Assembly (NCBI RefSeq): GCF_040958095.1
Contig: NC_091227.1
Span: 17,441,432 to 17,505,431 of the forward strand
Length of the DNA stretch: 64,000 bases
Source of the DNA: Procambarus clarkii
Lineage: Eukaryota; Arthropoda; Malacostraca; Decapoda; Cambaridae
Reading direction: 5' to 3'
The position numbers were made by a program, and so were the translations under genes. Every line of letters starts with the position of its first letter. Position 1 is the first letter of the stretch. Shown piece after piece: positions 47,300-59,256 of the stretch. Under the pieces are notes generated by a model. The model searched no databases. It was not told where the DNA came from and saw only the letters and a program-made list of their open reading frames with translations.

Positions 47300-47620
47300 G
47301 AGTCCATAACAGGGCTGACTCATTTGAATATACTGAACAATTGGGAGGATATTGATCCAGACAACTTCTTCAAAAGGTCAGATGTAACACAGACCAGGAA
47401 TAACGGTTTCAAACTTAACAAGCCACAATGTAAGACAAAAAGCAGATTTTTTTTTTTACCTACGGTTATAAATTCATGGAACTGCCTACCCGCCGATACC
47501 GTAAATGCCAAAACACGGTTGAATTTTAAAAATCCAACTTTAAAAAAAAAGACAAATGAGCGGACCTTTGACAAGCCGTGGGTTCCTGTCCTCGTCGAGG
47601 CCACTATTGTTAGTGCATGA
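47300..47620 (+). mobile_element. LINE-X 3' end
   Basis: MNILNNWEDIDPDNFFKRSD-like frame, ggttataaattcatggaact, gtcctcgtcgaggccactat; the terminal ggtaaa repeat is missing. Confidence 0.8.
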
Positions 47621-47714
47621 AAGGTACCTGGCGCCCCGCAACACTTGCCTGGACGGTCTTCTCAACAGACGAGCAGCACTAACTCTTCCCAAAGCATATC
47701 CTTCCTCCAAGACC

Positions 47715-47890
47715 CATGACGCCATGCAGGGGCGTCACTGCTCATTTCCTTATATTTAGAGTACATATTACCCATGTCCATCATCCAAGATTCAACCAAG
47801 GGCGTCTCTACCCATGTTCCTCCTCCTGGGTACCCATCAGGGGGTCTCTACTCGTGCCCTTCCTTCAGGGTATCCGCCACAGAGTTTTGA
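47715..47890. repeat. Degenerate ~45-bp tandem repeat
   Basis: Three to four weakly conserved units containing gggcgtcactgctcatttcc, gggcgtctctacccatgttc and gggtctctactcgtgccctt. A further looser series of ggtacc-containing stretches runs to about 48090. Confidence 0.45.
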
Positions 47891-48404
47891 CTCTCCTAAT
47901 GGAAACTAAAATATACTAGTGGTGTCGCTGTACATGAGGGGTTCCTTGCCTATAGCTCCTTTAGGAACCTAGGGTACCTCATTACCATTACTGAGAGGCA
48001 TCATTCATTACCTATGGCCTGTCCTAAGGTACCTACGAGGATCTTTGGTACCCAGCAGTATGTTCATCCAGGTACCAGTTGCGTCACTGATACAGTATCT
48101 ACAATATAGCAGCAGCACAATGCTGTGTATACCTAAAGCTTGTTAGTAACAACAAATCCTATTTCCATCCAAATACTAATTAAAATAGAAACCTTGAAAA
48201 TCTTCCTTTTCGCTAATTAAAATTCATATTACAACTGTACATCACCCATCTGCTCATTGATACATTTATTTTAATATATACAAATAAAGAGGTACAATGG
48301 ATTGTGAAAGAATATTGTTGGTGATTAAGTGATACATTCTAGCAAAGTTACTAACATGCATACCGTGTCAGGTAGAATGCCTAAAGCTAACACAATGTTT
48401 ACAT

Positions 48405-48452
48405 AATAATAATATGATAAGGAGAAAGCGCTAAGCTATTACTATTATGTAG

Positions 48453-48455
<3 letters not shown>
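48405..48455 (-). mobile_element. SINE family E 3' end
   Basis: gataaggagaaagcgctaag followed by ctattactattatgtagcac matches the 3' end of family E, joined to an AT tract. Confidence 0.5.

Positions 48456-48546
<91 letters not shown>
48456..48546. repeat. (AT)n microsatellite left of T1
   Basis: About 90 bp of AT repeats ending exactly at the left terminal repeat of element T1. Confidence 0.95.
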
Positions 48547-49196
<650 letters not shown>

Positions 49197-49229
49197 CCTT
49201 TTCCACCTATCAAGGAAAAGTTTCAGTTC

Positions 49230-49392
49230 AAGATAGCATTTAGGAACAGGGTTTTGTGCACGTAGATAGCACATGAGAATGTGTGGAGTGAGTGTATGTT
49301 TAGCATGTTAAGGGACTTAAACAAAGGGACTGTGTGTTGTCTGAAGATAAAGTTTGTCATAGTTCTGATAGCAGATTTTTTGCTGAGTGATG
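49230..49392 (+). repeat. Dispersed repeat, second copy
   Basis: Homologous to 8330-8500; ends at the 42-bp palindrome. Confidence 0.5.
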
Positions 49393-49393
49393 A

Positions 49394-49435
49394 TAGGCTT
49401 GAGTATTGGAGGGTACCCTCCAATACTCAAGCCTA
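49394..49435. repeat. Perfect 42-bp palindrome without spacer
   Basis: 21-bp arms starting TAGGCTTGAG and meeting at GGTACC (centre between 49414 and 49415), no mismatch. It lies at the junction between the dispersed repeat on the left and pyrimidine-rich single-copy DNA on the right, about 500 bp upstream of the ASPDH start. Confidence 0.95.
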
Positions 49436-49932
49436 GCTCCCATCACCCCTCTCCCCCACCAGATCACTATAGTGCTCTCCTATCACTCCTCTTCCCCACC
49501 AGACCACCACTATAACACTCCCACACCACCAAGAACCGTTCTATCTCCCCCTCCCTCACTACCAGACTACCAAGAACCCATCCATCTCCCCACCACCAAG
49601 AGCCCTCCCATCATCCCCTTCCCCCACTACCCCAGTGTTTACAAGTTATCTCACACAGGCTGGGCACCCACACTCAAGAGTACGCTGCTGCTACAGCTTC
49701 CGTGTTTGTGTATGCTGGCACCAGAGCTTGTAGCAACGAGAGGGAGGTACGTGATTCTGCGTGCTGCGAGGCCCTCCCATCCCACGTACACCAGTCCTGA
49801 GACCTCTTTATCTCTGTGGAGAAACACGTCATTAGCGGGAGTGGTTCCGGGCATGCGCCCTTGAGGTGGGTGGAGAGGCTGTTATCCTGCTCTTCCTCCA
49901 GGACTCTTATTTGGTTCGTCCTACTTCATATC
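49436..49932 (+). promoter_or_regulatory. Upstream region and 5' UTR of ASPDH
   Basis: Pyrimidine-rich (ctcccccaccagatcac-like units, 49440-49640), then a GC-richer part up to the start codon. No TATA box identified. The 49406-49864 open frame has no recognised similarity. Confidence 0.35.
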
Positions 49933-49975
49933 ATGGCGCCTAAGAGGATCGGGATTGTCGGCTATGGACATTTGG
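49933..49975 (+). CDS. ASPDH: ASPDH coding exon 1
   Basis: MAPKRIGIVGYGHL plus one base of Gly, followed by a gtaagt donor. Carries the GxGxxG nucleotide-binding motif. Confidence 0.93.
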
Positions 49976-52900
49976 GTAAGTGAGAATACCTACACAGTTG
50001 CTATTAAAATTAAATCAGTCTATGTTGTTGAAAATTGGATTAAGTGTTCCTAATACAAAATGTGCAGTTAATTTATGTTGTTAAAATATATACACTTACG
50101 GATATGAAGAAATTATACTATGCTTGTAATAACCATACATAGATCCAAAGCTAGAGGCCAGATGCTTATGGCTAGCCTTACCAAACTTTGCACGATGACT
50201 GGTGGGTGCAGAGGGTCAGTCATAGGGGATGTTAGGATGGATCCACATGGCCCCCTTAAAGGGAGGAGTTTGGCCCCCATGCCATCCTTCATTAAGATTT
50301 AGAGATGAAATGTTTAGGTTCAAATCAATATAATTTTTAATTTCTTTTTTATATTATGGAGATATTTGGGAAAGGCCCAACCTCCATACACTTCCTATAG
50401 CAGGTATTTATATCTACAAGAGGATATCAGTTTGTCTGTCCATGCTTGGAGGTCAGATACCTGAGGATAGCCTCACTAAACTTTGCAGGGTGACAGGTGG
50501 GTGTTGGAGGATTGTCACAGGGAGGGGGGGGGGGAGTCGGGGTTATCTCCCATGTCCTCTTTATGGAGCTGATGAAGTCAGTGAGGGGAAGACTTGCTAA
50601 GACACGTTCTGATGGCACATTTTGGGGTCAGCACACGTAGGGCAAATGGTGGGGAATATGGGTTTCTGCACCGAACCCAACCCAACTTCTCTGAATGTAT
50701 TTAAACAGTTGACATGTGGCCGGGTCCGGCCCTCTTGCCCCCTTTATGGACCTGATACAGTCAGCGTGAGGAAGACATGCCAAAACGCACGTTCCGTTGG
50801 CAGGTTTGCATTCAGAGTACTCCCAGCACTTGAATGGCACAACCTTTGCGGTCGACCCAGGCACCGTTGAGTACCCCATCTAATATTATATACAGCAAAT
50901 GGTTTCTAACTGTTAGAGGACAAAAACCCTCTTATAGTCTTATCGCGGCCCCCCCCAAGGTCAACGACTGACCTTGGCAGGATGCAACCTACACCCAGAG
51001 TTGTTCAACTCTAGGGGTTCATATACTGCTAGGTGAACACAGGTTATGATGGTCATCTGACGGGAGGCATGACGAGGAACAGTTTGTGTAGTAAAAATGC
51101 AAGATTGGCTAAATAAAATGAAATAATCAGGACCGGAAATCAGGCTACTGGCGAAAGCAGCACTGGCGCCCAGTTTATTTATTTATTTATATTTACAAGA
51201 GTTCTTACATTCTTGTAACGCCGTACAAGAAGCCTTCACGGTAGCGTTTCGGACAGGTCCTTAATTCTAATTTTCCCCGGAATTCGACCCGCGAAACTGT
51301 TTAACAACCAGGTACCCATTCACTGCTGGGTGAACAGAGGCTACAGTTAAGGATTGACACCCAGTAAGGATACGAACCCAGGCCAAAGCACCGGACGAGT
51401 GTTTTACCACTGCACCACGGGGACTGCGTTCCCGTGACGTCTCGTAGTTCTAAATTAGTGAAAGCTTTGGAGATAACTAGAGCGACAGTCAAGAATAGTC
51501 TGGTGAATTGCGGACAATTAGCTGTTGGAGGTCACTATAATTGTGATGGAAGGGGCCCGTTTGCCCCATTGTTCTCACAGGGAAAGTTGTGTTGAGGGAG
51601 TAAGTCAGGAGAGAGTCAGACATGGGCCGGGGTGAATGTAGTATGGTGGAGAACGGCTCATAAGGAATAGTTAATCATGCGTGTAACTAGGAACTTATAT
51701 ACTTGGGCAAGCTGCTATATAAACGCTATTAAAGAGGTAATTAGCCTTATTTAAATAACTAGTCATAAGGAGAAGTATACTGTACTGTATAGTACAAATT
51801 ATCCCTCCAACACTAGAGAAACGTTGAGTCACCCTGGGACAATGTACCCACAGTATACCACCCTGGGACAATGTACCCACAATATACCACCCTGGGACAA
51901 TGTACCCACAATATACCATCCCTGGGACAATGTACCCACAATATACTACCCTGGGACAATGTACCCACAATATACTACCCTGGGACAATGTACCCACAAT
52001 ATACCCCCTGGGACAATATACCCACAAAATATACCCTGGGACAATGTAACCACAATATACCACCCTGGGACAATGTACCCACAATATACCCCCAGGGACA
52101 ATGTACCCACAATATACTACCCTGGGACAATATACCACCCTGGGACAATGTACCCACAATATACCACCCTGGGATAATGTACCCACAATATACCCCCTGG
52201 GACAATGTACCCACAATATACCCCCTGGGACAATGTACCCACAATATAACCCCCTGGGACAATGTACCCCACAATATACCACCCTGGAACAATACACCAA
52301 CCTGGATCAATATACCAATTTGGTACAATATACCACTCAGGAATAATATACCTGCCTTGGTGAATATCCCAGCTTGGAACAATATCCCATACAATAATGT
52401 ACCAGCCTGGAAGAATATACAACTTGGACTTTCAACCTAGAACAATATACTAGCCTTGAACAATGTACCAACCTGGAATAATACACTTACCTGGAACAAT
52501 ATATCAACCTGGAACAATATATCAACCTGGAACAACATACCAACCTGGAATAATACACTTACCTGGAACAATATATCAACCTGGTACAACATACCAACCT
52601 TGAACAATATTACTAATGTATCTGGAACAATATTCCAGCCAAAACCTCTAAGACTGGTCTAACATACACTTCATGTATAATATTTTGAACTTGATAAGGT
52701 TCTTGAATGTATTAAATATGCAGGTACACTAATGCTATTTTTTTTATACAGGTCTCCAGTGTTAAGTCTAATGTTAATCCACTTACAGGTCAATCCACTG
52801 GTCAATATACATATTGATCAATGCTGGTTAGGATGACCGAGCAGTCAGCACTACTGGTCAAGACTTGGCATATGAAAGATCACTAAACAGCAATAATAAC

Positions 52901-55900
52901 CAAATCATTAAATATTAGCAAAAGCCATTTAATGAGTAAATGGAATACTGTATTGCAAATGAAATGTAAATGTTTAACCTTGGGGAGCTTCGGCATTATC
53001 TGTTCTTGTCACATGCATGCAAACTGTAGTACCAGGAAGCAAGCCTTGTATATTAAGTGGGGACAAGTGTAGAATACTGAACTAGACCAGATCTGATTCC
53101 AACATCCTTCCTAAATTTTACTATTACCAGGAAGAGCTCATACATTTTCATATAAATGAGTAGGTCAATGTTTTGGCTAAAACAATTACAATTATTTATG
53201 AATAATATATGCAAAGCTCCACTTTCCAGATTTGTAAATCTAGTGTCTAGTAATTCTGAAAACTGATTAAATAAGTAATTCTTCTAGATATATAAGAGGA
53301 GAACAAGGTTTGATCAGACCTGACCTTGTTGAGATTTGGCTATCTGACCCATTAAAATTGTTGTAGATAACCTTATCCTCAGCCTGATCTGGAGGGGGTA
53401 AGGATTTGAATGCATTAAACATGTAAAATAGTGCATGTACTCCCACCCACCTTTACTATCATGATGAGCTAACCTCCCAGCAGTGACAAGGACAAACTCC
53501 CAGTGACAGCGACATTCCTCTACTTAGTACTGGACCTACAATATGCCTCCTTTGTGATAGTGACATCCTCCCAAAGGCAAAAATATTTCATCAATTTGCT
53601 GGTAGTAGAATGAAGAGCCTTAGACCTGTGATGCTCACACTGTGTTTTTGATGCCGAGGGAGCAAGAACTCCTTCCCTAGCTGGAAGGGGGTGGCTGTAC
53701 GTCCTACATCACTATGAACTGTAATTAAATACTGTATAAGGAAAATCTAAGAATTTTGAGATGACTCTTATCACTAATATTTATGAAATATCAAAATATT
53801 AAATCAAAATTTATATATTATCCAAAATTGCAGTTGATTATGCATAGTTTGCCAGGTGTCAGTAGTGCATAGACAATCCTCAAGGTCACTGAGTAACCCT
53901 TCCATTTACAAATTAAAATAAAATTTAACTAAATCACCACAAATGTCAATTTTTTAGCTTGAGGAACATTGAGGTCCAGTCCCTGAACTCATAATTATGT
54001 GACCAGCTTTTTTTTTGTAATGCCCACATGATGGGTATGGGATCAATAATCAGTTAAATATATTAAAGTGACAACTTTAACTCAATTTTTATACAACAAC
54101 TATTTCACCTTGCCATTTTCCTTATTCACCTCACAAAAATAGGTAATGAACTAGAAAATAAATCGTTATTAATGTTACTGAAGTGCTATAACAATATTGT
54201 GACATGTGACACTATAGTGTCACAAGTGCTATTATGACACTAACAATAAATTAACACAGTAATAATATAATGAAAACTTTACAACCCATAATTAAAGTAA
54301 ATAAGAAAGGGTATGCTGAATGATTAAAACATCAATGAGGTGTTCAAAAAAAAGTGGTTAATTGTGATGAAACAGTGATTCCTGACCCATACAGGCCAGT
54401 ACCTGACCCAAGCTGCCCTCCAGCGAGATGACCTTGACTTGGCATTTGTATGGAATCGCACCTCAACTGCCCTGGAATCTCACCTAGAGAACAGGTGAAA
54501 AGAGAGAATGGGAATGGAGGAAAACACAGGAAGTTTCTGACTTACGAACATCCAGTCTTATGGTTTCTAAATCCCTATTTCAGCCCATGTTTTTTTATAC
54601 AAACCACTTCAAAAGTCCACACACATGATGAACAGTGCTTATAATTATTTCAGTTGTTTATCAAGGAAAATTGCCTCAATAATGGCCGATAAGATGAAAT
54701 AGTGTATTGGTGGTTCCCCAGTTACAAACATTCATCTTACAAATGCCATTTCAATAGGCATCTCATTCGTAAGTTGGGAACTACCTGTAATAAACAACTT
54801 AATAATCTGTCATGAATTTCAGAAAAACTATTTTATATATGGCTTGTAGACAAAGAATGGCTCAATGACAAAGACGACAAACAGCTTAGGGAACAAAGAA
54901 GGCTCTAAAATTGCAGTTCTCAATGTTCCAGATTGCATTCCTAGACTCCATTGGCATTGTCTAAGGGTTAAGGAGGGTGGGGGGTAAGGAAGCATGAAGT
55001 GGCTGACATAGTAACGGCACAATAAAAGGCTTCAGTTGGGACAAAGATGGCATAAAGACATTAAAAAATCTGTAGACAAACTATAGTGACATTATTTGAA
55101 CACATAAGTTTCAGCTAAAGGAAGCCTCAAGAAGCTCATTTGATTATGTTTTTGAAAGCTGTTTTATTTTATTATGTGGCTACATATTATGTTGAGGTGA
55201 AAGGTTTGCCTAAGTGTTTATATTGCACTGTATTGCATTGCATAGAAGTGTGTTATATTGTAGTGTACTAAGTGTACAGTACTTCATTATAAATAACGGC
55301 ATTGACATAATTTTCCATGTGGCCACCATAACTGTGGGAGACACAGGTACATATGTCGAGACTTGGACGAGTGTGGAGAGTACTCACCAGACCTGATCGT
55401 TGAGGTGGCCCATCCAGTCATCACTGAGAAGGTCAGTGTTATCACTCCTCTTACCTCTCATATACACTACAGAAGCAGCATAGTATTGACATGTAACTAA
55501 GTATGCTAAAATTATGTATTGAAGCATTTAGTACAGTATAACAAAAGCATTTTGTTATATTTCCTGCTTTTCCCTCAACCACATTATTGCATTAAACTAT
55601 ATTTTGGTAATGCTCACTACTCTCTTATGCAGTATGGGGCACAGTTCCTTAGTGTGGCTGACTACATGGTTGGGTCTCCTACTGCCCTGGCATCACAGAC
55701 GGTGGAAGAGGCTCTACGGGTGGCAGCCACGTCACATGGACTCTATGTGCCAGCAGGAGCACTATGGGGTGCTGAAGACATACTCAAGATGGCTGATCGG
55801 GGAACACTCAAGGTTTTAGTACAATAGATGATTTTTATACTTATTGAGAGTTAACTGTGCAAGTCCAGCTCATCCTCTCGAGTCGTCACGTCACAAAAAT

Positions 55901-57563
55901 TATGTATTAAATTGCCTGAACCTAACGTAACAAGAATTGAAAATATCTCAGGATTTAGGTGAACTGTTGTATTGTTTCTGTAAACAGTCCCAGGTGCTTA
56001 GGGCTGCCTTCCCCGGGTGCTCCCCTAGCATTACCTAGAAGAAAACTGCCCTCGCACTGTTAGTTTTTTCTTCTGAATTTACCAAAATTTACCTGAGAGC
56101 CACTAACACTCTAGTGGCCTCAATGAGGACAGGAAGCTGGTGGCTAGTCTTTTCTTCATCAATCCACTTGTGGAGTTGACAGTTGTGATGTGTATTGTTC
56201 TGCCATACTATATTTGCAAGGTCTTGCATTTTTTCAATATTAAAAAAATTTGCCAGTCTTCCGGCCATTGTGGAATTCATGTAGAAATTTTTTGAAGGCC
56301 TCAATATAATTTTTGTTTCCTACTTTACCATAGATCTTAGGATCATCTGCAAACTTGATGATGTGGTTTGTACCTAGTTTATAATATTCTCATCTATATC
56401 ATTTTGTATATGACAAAAATTGTTACCCAGAATGGAACCTTGCAGTACTACACTCACCACATTTTTCCAGTAGGATTCATTTCTATTTAGGAGGGCAATT
56501 TGCTTTCTTTGAATGCATTGCTAATGTTTACAATATTTTATGATTCCAGGCCTTGAAAGTTACAATGACAAAGCATCCAAGCTCTTTTAAACTTAAAGGA
56601 GATTTAGAAGTAAAAAATGCACAAGTATGTGGTAATGAGTCAGTAATTCTGTATGATGGGCCAGTACGTGGGCTCTGTCCACTTGCACCCAACAATGTGA
56701 ACACCATGGCTGCAGCAGCAATAGCTGCACATAACCTTGGCTTTGATGGTGTACAAGGCTCTCTCATCTCTAACCCACTGTAAGTTCATATGGATTTCAA
56801 TTACACTTTTGTATCTTGATCTGATTTTGTCATATTTCACTAGACTGTATTGCTTCTCCTTTTTTGCAGTTAGTGTCTTATCATCCTATGAAAGAGAGGA
56901 AAATGATAATTTTATGGTACAAATAATATTTTTACCATCAATTTCAAAGTGTTTATAGAAATTGTAATCATGTTAAACAATACCTGCTGGAATCCGATTA
57001 AAACCTTTTATGCCGTCTATAATTCTATTCTGACAACAATAGTAAAAGGGTAATGATGAAAATCATGTTTTAGTTCAAATTTCAATAAATGTTATTATTC
57101 CTTGAATAAAGGTTTATATTACTGGTACTCTTTACAGTATTCTGTAGGCTTGCTGTAGTTTTCAAATTCAGAATTGCACTTTTTAATCAAAGAGCAAGTA
57201 CAATACATTCTCACTTTAATTTACTACTACTACAGTACTACTACTACACACACACACACACAAGTGCATATCTGCCACTATAGAGGATGGGCAATGTTTG
57301 AAATGTAGACATTACTACATTAACCCTCTTGTCCATTATACAGGAATATAAATTTCTCAACTTTATTTTATAGGTTAACAGACTGGCACATAGTGGAAGT
57401 TGAAGTAACAGGCCCCGAGATTGCAGGGAAAAACTTCAGTGTGAAAACCACTCGCAATAATCCTGCTGACCCAGGAGCTGTGACGGGCACTGCCACATAT
57501 GCCTCTTTTCTCTCCTCTATGGTTCGGGCTGGAGGTCGTGGTGCAGGGGTTCATTTATGCTAG
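49933..57563 (+). CDS. ASPDH: Aspartate dehydrogenase domain-containing protein, six coding exons, complete
   Basis: Exons 49933-49975, 54395-54494, 55347-55431, 55633-55812, 56550-56779 and 57374-57563 join in phase to 828 nt, 275 residues plus stop (human ASPDH 283). Seen: Rossmann dinucleotide motif RIGIVGYGHLG at residues 5-15, LDLAFVWNRT, PDLIVEVAHP, MVGSPTALASQT, VPAGALWGAEDI, ILYDGPVRGLCPLAPNN, NTMAAAAIAAHNLGFDGVQG and C-terminal AGVHLC. Established: the family (N-terminal NAD-binding domain plus DUF108) includes NAD(P)-dependent L-aspartate dehydrogenases of bacteria and archaea, which form iminoaspartate; the animal enzyme's role is less certain. Cytosolic location is inferred from absence of a signal. 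Start context is good (G at +4). Introns contain a minisatellite and LINE pieces; exons are intact. Confidence 0.96.
50135..50600 (+). repeat. Diverged direct duplication in ASPDH intron 1
   Basis: 50135-50290 (gaggccagatgcttatggct, ccaaactttgcacgatgact, ggtgggtgcagagggtcagt) and 50440-50600 (gaggtcagatacctgaggat, ctaaactttgcagggtgaca, ggtgggtgttggaggattgt) are two diverged copies. Confidence 0.6.
50945..51060 (-). mobile_element. SINE family B fragment
   Basis: Reverse of a family B 3' part (gttcaactctaggggttcat, atactgctaggtgaacacag on the plus strand). Confidence 0.5.
51177..51432 (-). mobile_element. tRNA-derived SINE (family C)
   Basis: Head on the minus strand cagtccccgtggtgcagtgg, B-box gggttcgtatcc, 3' end ttacaagaatgtaagaactc and an AT-rich tail (tttatttatttatatt on the plus strand). 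In ASPDH intron 1, antisense. Confidence 0.75.
51827..52278. repeat. 29-bp minisatellite in ASPDH intron 1
   Basis: About 15-16 units of ccctgggacaatgtacccac plus aatatacca, with length variants of 27-31 bp. Open frames on both strands (e.g. 52300-51695, with VHCPRG repeats) follow from the lack of stops in the unit. Confidence 0.92.
52279..52640. repeat. Diverged ~18-bp tandem repeats continuing the minisatellite
   Basis: Units of the form aacctggaacaatatatc with many variants. They share cctggRacaatRta with the 29-bp unit and seem to be its older, shorter relative. Confidence 0.8.
52660..54390. other. ASPDH intron 1, right part
   Basis: AT-rich and unassigned apart from a small repeat fragment (acatgatgggtatgggatca) at about 54020-54050 related to 21264-21345. 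Confidence 0.4.
54395..54494 (+). CDS. ASPDH: ASPDH coding exon 2
   Basis: After a cccatacag acceptor: completes Gly, then QYLTQAALQRDDLDLAFVWN, RTSTALESHLEN and AG of a split Arg, gtgaaa donor. FVWNR is a family motif at the second beta strand of the fold. Confidence 0.9.
55347..55431 (+). CDS. ASPDH: ASPDH coding exon 3
   Basis: After a gacacag acceptor: completes Arg, then YICRDLDECGEYSPDLIVEV and AHPVITEK, gtcagt donor. PDLIVEVAHP is highly conserved. Confidence 0.92.
55633..55812 (+). CDS. ASPDH: ASPDH coding exon 4
   Basis: YGAQFLSVADYMVGSPTALA to LKMADRGTLK, 60 codons, phase 0 at both ends; acceptor tatgcag, donor gtttta (weak). Confidence 0.95.
56085..56142 (-). mobile_element. LINE-X terminal fragment in ASPDH intron 4
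   Basis: aaatttacctgagagccact with aacactctagtggcctcaat and gaggacaggaagctggtgg is the extreme 3' end of LINE-X in reverse. Confidence 0.7.
56145..56520 (-). mobile_element. LINE reverse transcriptase fragment in ASPDH intron 4
   Basis: On the minus strand, discontinuous frames include SVVLQG-like GSILGN, then NHIIKFADDPKIYGKVGN with the FADD catalytic box, and EFHNGRKTGKFF. Central RT motifs of a Jockey/CR1-type LINE, antisense to ASPDH. Confidence 0.7.
56550..56779 (+). CDS. ASPDH: ASPDH coding exon 5
   Basis: ALKVTMTKHPSSFKLKGDLE to GVQGSLISNP plus CT of a split Leu; acceptor gattccag, donor gtaagt. Start of the catalytic DUF108 domain. Confidence 0.95.
57374..57563 (+). CDS. ASPDH: ASPDH coding exon 6 and stop
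   Basis: After ttttatag: completes Leu, then LTDWHIVEVEVTGPEIAGKN, NPADPGAVTGTATYASFLSS and AGVHLC with TAG. GAVTG is conserved. Confidence 0.95.
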
Positions 57564-57569
57564 TTACAT

Positions 57570-58380
57570 AGTTTGAGTATAACTTGAGGACCAACAATTC
57601 ATTCACATTACCAATCTCTGGGAATGTGGTATGAATAGTGTACGCTTTAAGATTTTTAATTTACTTCGCTTTAAGTACAGACATTGTTGTTCAGTACTGT
57701 TCTATACTACGTAAGCAATAGTTTATATTGGAATGACTTTTCATAAGCAAAAAGGACAAAATATATGTGCAATACTGAACTAAATTTAATTATTTTTTAG
57801 TACTAAACTGAATTGAATCTTTCTGTATCAGATACAGTACTGTATGGAAAGTAATAACTGACAAATTCATTGCATCTGTATACATGGCACTTATTAAAAC
57901 TTCACTAAATGCTAAGGTAGACTAATAAAAATTATGTTTGTATGAATAAACTTTATATAAATTATTGTATGTAAGCTTTGTTTCTCTTTTAAATATTTTA
58001 ATAATATATATTCTTTGAAACTAAATTATTTCCCATCTAAGCAGACTGCCATTTTATAGTCTTCATTTTCCAGATAATGAAAGTTAGAAATGGTTGCATT
58101 GAGAATGAAATACTGTACTGTACAACTAAACCTGTTTCAATCACATGAGAGATCTCAATAAATGAATCCACAGGTGAGCGTGTCTCGGGATGTAATGATT
58201 TCAAACTGCTTTATGATCTCGGAGGAGAAATGAACTTAATGAATGAAAAGTGAACAGACTGGTGTAATTAGTACCAGCTGGAGTAATGCGTGCAGGACGG
58301 TGAAATAAACACAAGCTGATATAATGTGCACAAATTCATGAAATGAGCATGGGTGGAGGTGGTGGAGAAAGGTGGTGGTA
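57570..58380. other. ASPDH 3' UTR and flank
   Basis: Likely 3' UTR to about 57970; beyond that AT-rich DNA without recognised features. Confidence 0.5.
57924..57950 (+). terminator. Candidate poly(A) signals of ASPDH
   Basis: Two AATAAA motifs at 57924-57929 and 57945-57950, about 360-390 nt past the stop codon on the coding strand. Confidence 0.55.
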
Positions 58381-58382
58381 TA

Positions 58383-58745
58383 CTGCAAACCAGGCATGGC
58401 AGGGCAGATCTCATTGAAACTTTTAAAATACTAAACAAGTTGGAGGATGTTGAACCTGACATTATCTTCAAAAGGTCAGATGTAACACAAACAAGGAGTA
58501 ATGGTTTCAAGCTCACAAACTTCAAAGTAGGACTGAGAACTGGAGATAATTTTTAACCCACAGGGTTATAAACCCATGGAACCACCTACTCGCAGAAACA
58601 GCAAATGCCAAAACTCTGTTTGGTTCTAAAATTCACCTGGAAAAGATCATATAGGCAAATGGGGGTACCTTTGACAAGCCACTGGTTTCCTGTCCTCATC
58701 AAGGCCGTTAGTATTAGCGGCCCTCGGGTAAATCGGGTAAATCTG
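58383..58745 (+). mobile_element. LINE-X 3' end
   Basis: RHGRADLIETFKILNKLEDV-like frame, KRSDVTQTRSNGFKLTN, then ggttataaacccatggaacc, tcctgtcctcatcaaggccg and the tail ctcgggtaaatcgggtaaat. Confidence 0.82.
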
Positions 58746-58869
58746 TTGTGTCCGGTTCCGTCACTACCTGTGGGCCACCAGGTCTGCCTTCTTAGCTGAC
58801 CTTGTTTCCTTGGTCTGTTCCATGGCTCATATTTCTCAGGTTGTCCACATTGTCATTAAGTCTTAGACA

Positions 58870-59103
58870 TTAATGACAATGATGAGTCACTGATGAGACG
58901 AGTTTTGAGCTAGTGTGAATAAACCCCTTGTTCCGTGTGAATTGTTTGTAGGGATGTTTGGCAGTTTTCAAGACTTCACTTTCTGTTAATCCAACAATTG
59001 TCTGTAGAGCTTCACTAATTTCCTGGTAAGGAGGAGGATTGTCACTTGCTACCTGCATTTCTATGAGAGGGCCAGGTTCTGGCTTTAGTCCCGGGTGGGC
59101 CAA
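58870..59103 (-). other. Unrecognised open frame, possible gene fragment
   Basis: 77 codons on the minus strand including MAHPGLKPEPGPLIEMQVAS and NPPPYQEISEALQTIVGLTE. Base use looks more protein-like than its neighbours, but no family or splice context was recognised. Confidence 0.25.
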
Positions 59104-59256
59104 ACAGAACTTCTCCGACTGATGTGACCTCTAAGCATGAAGCAATCATGGCAAGATAGCTTCAGAAAGCCACCCTGGGCACTACCATTTTTGCATACTT
59201 GTCAACCTTTATATCAGCTCTAAAAGTATTTCCTACCTCTGAGATGACAACCCATC

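Noticed and set aside
49406-49864. 152-codon frame upstream of ASPDH as an N-terminal extension
   Set aside because: It is in a pyrimidine-rich stretch, ends before the ASPDH start and matches nothing in the family; ASPDH starts naturally a few residues before its nucleotide-binding motif.
51695-52440. Proteins of 189-201 codons on both strands with repeated short motifs
   Set aside because: They are translations of the 29-bp minisatellite within ASPDH intron 1.
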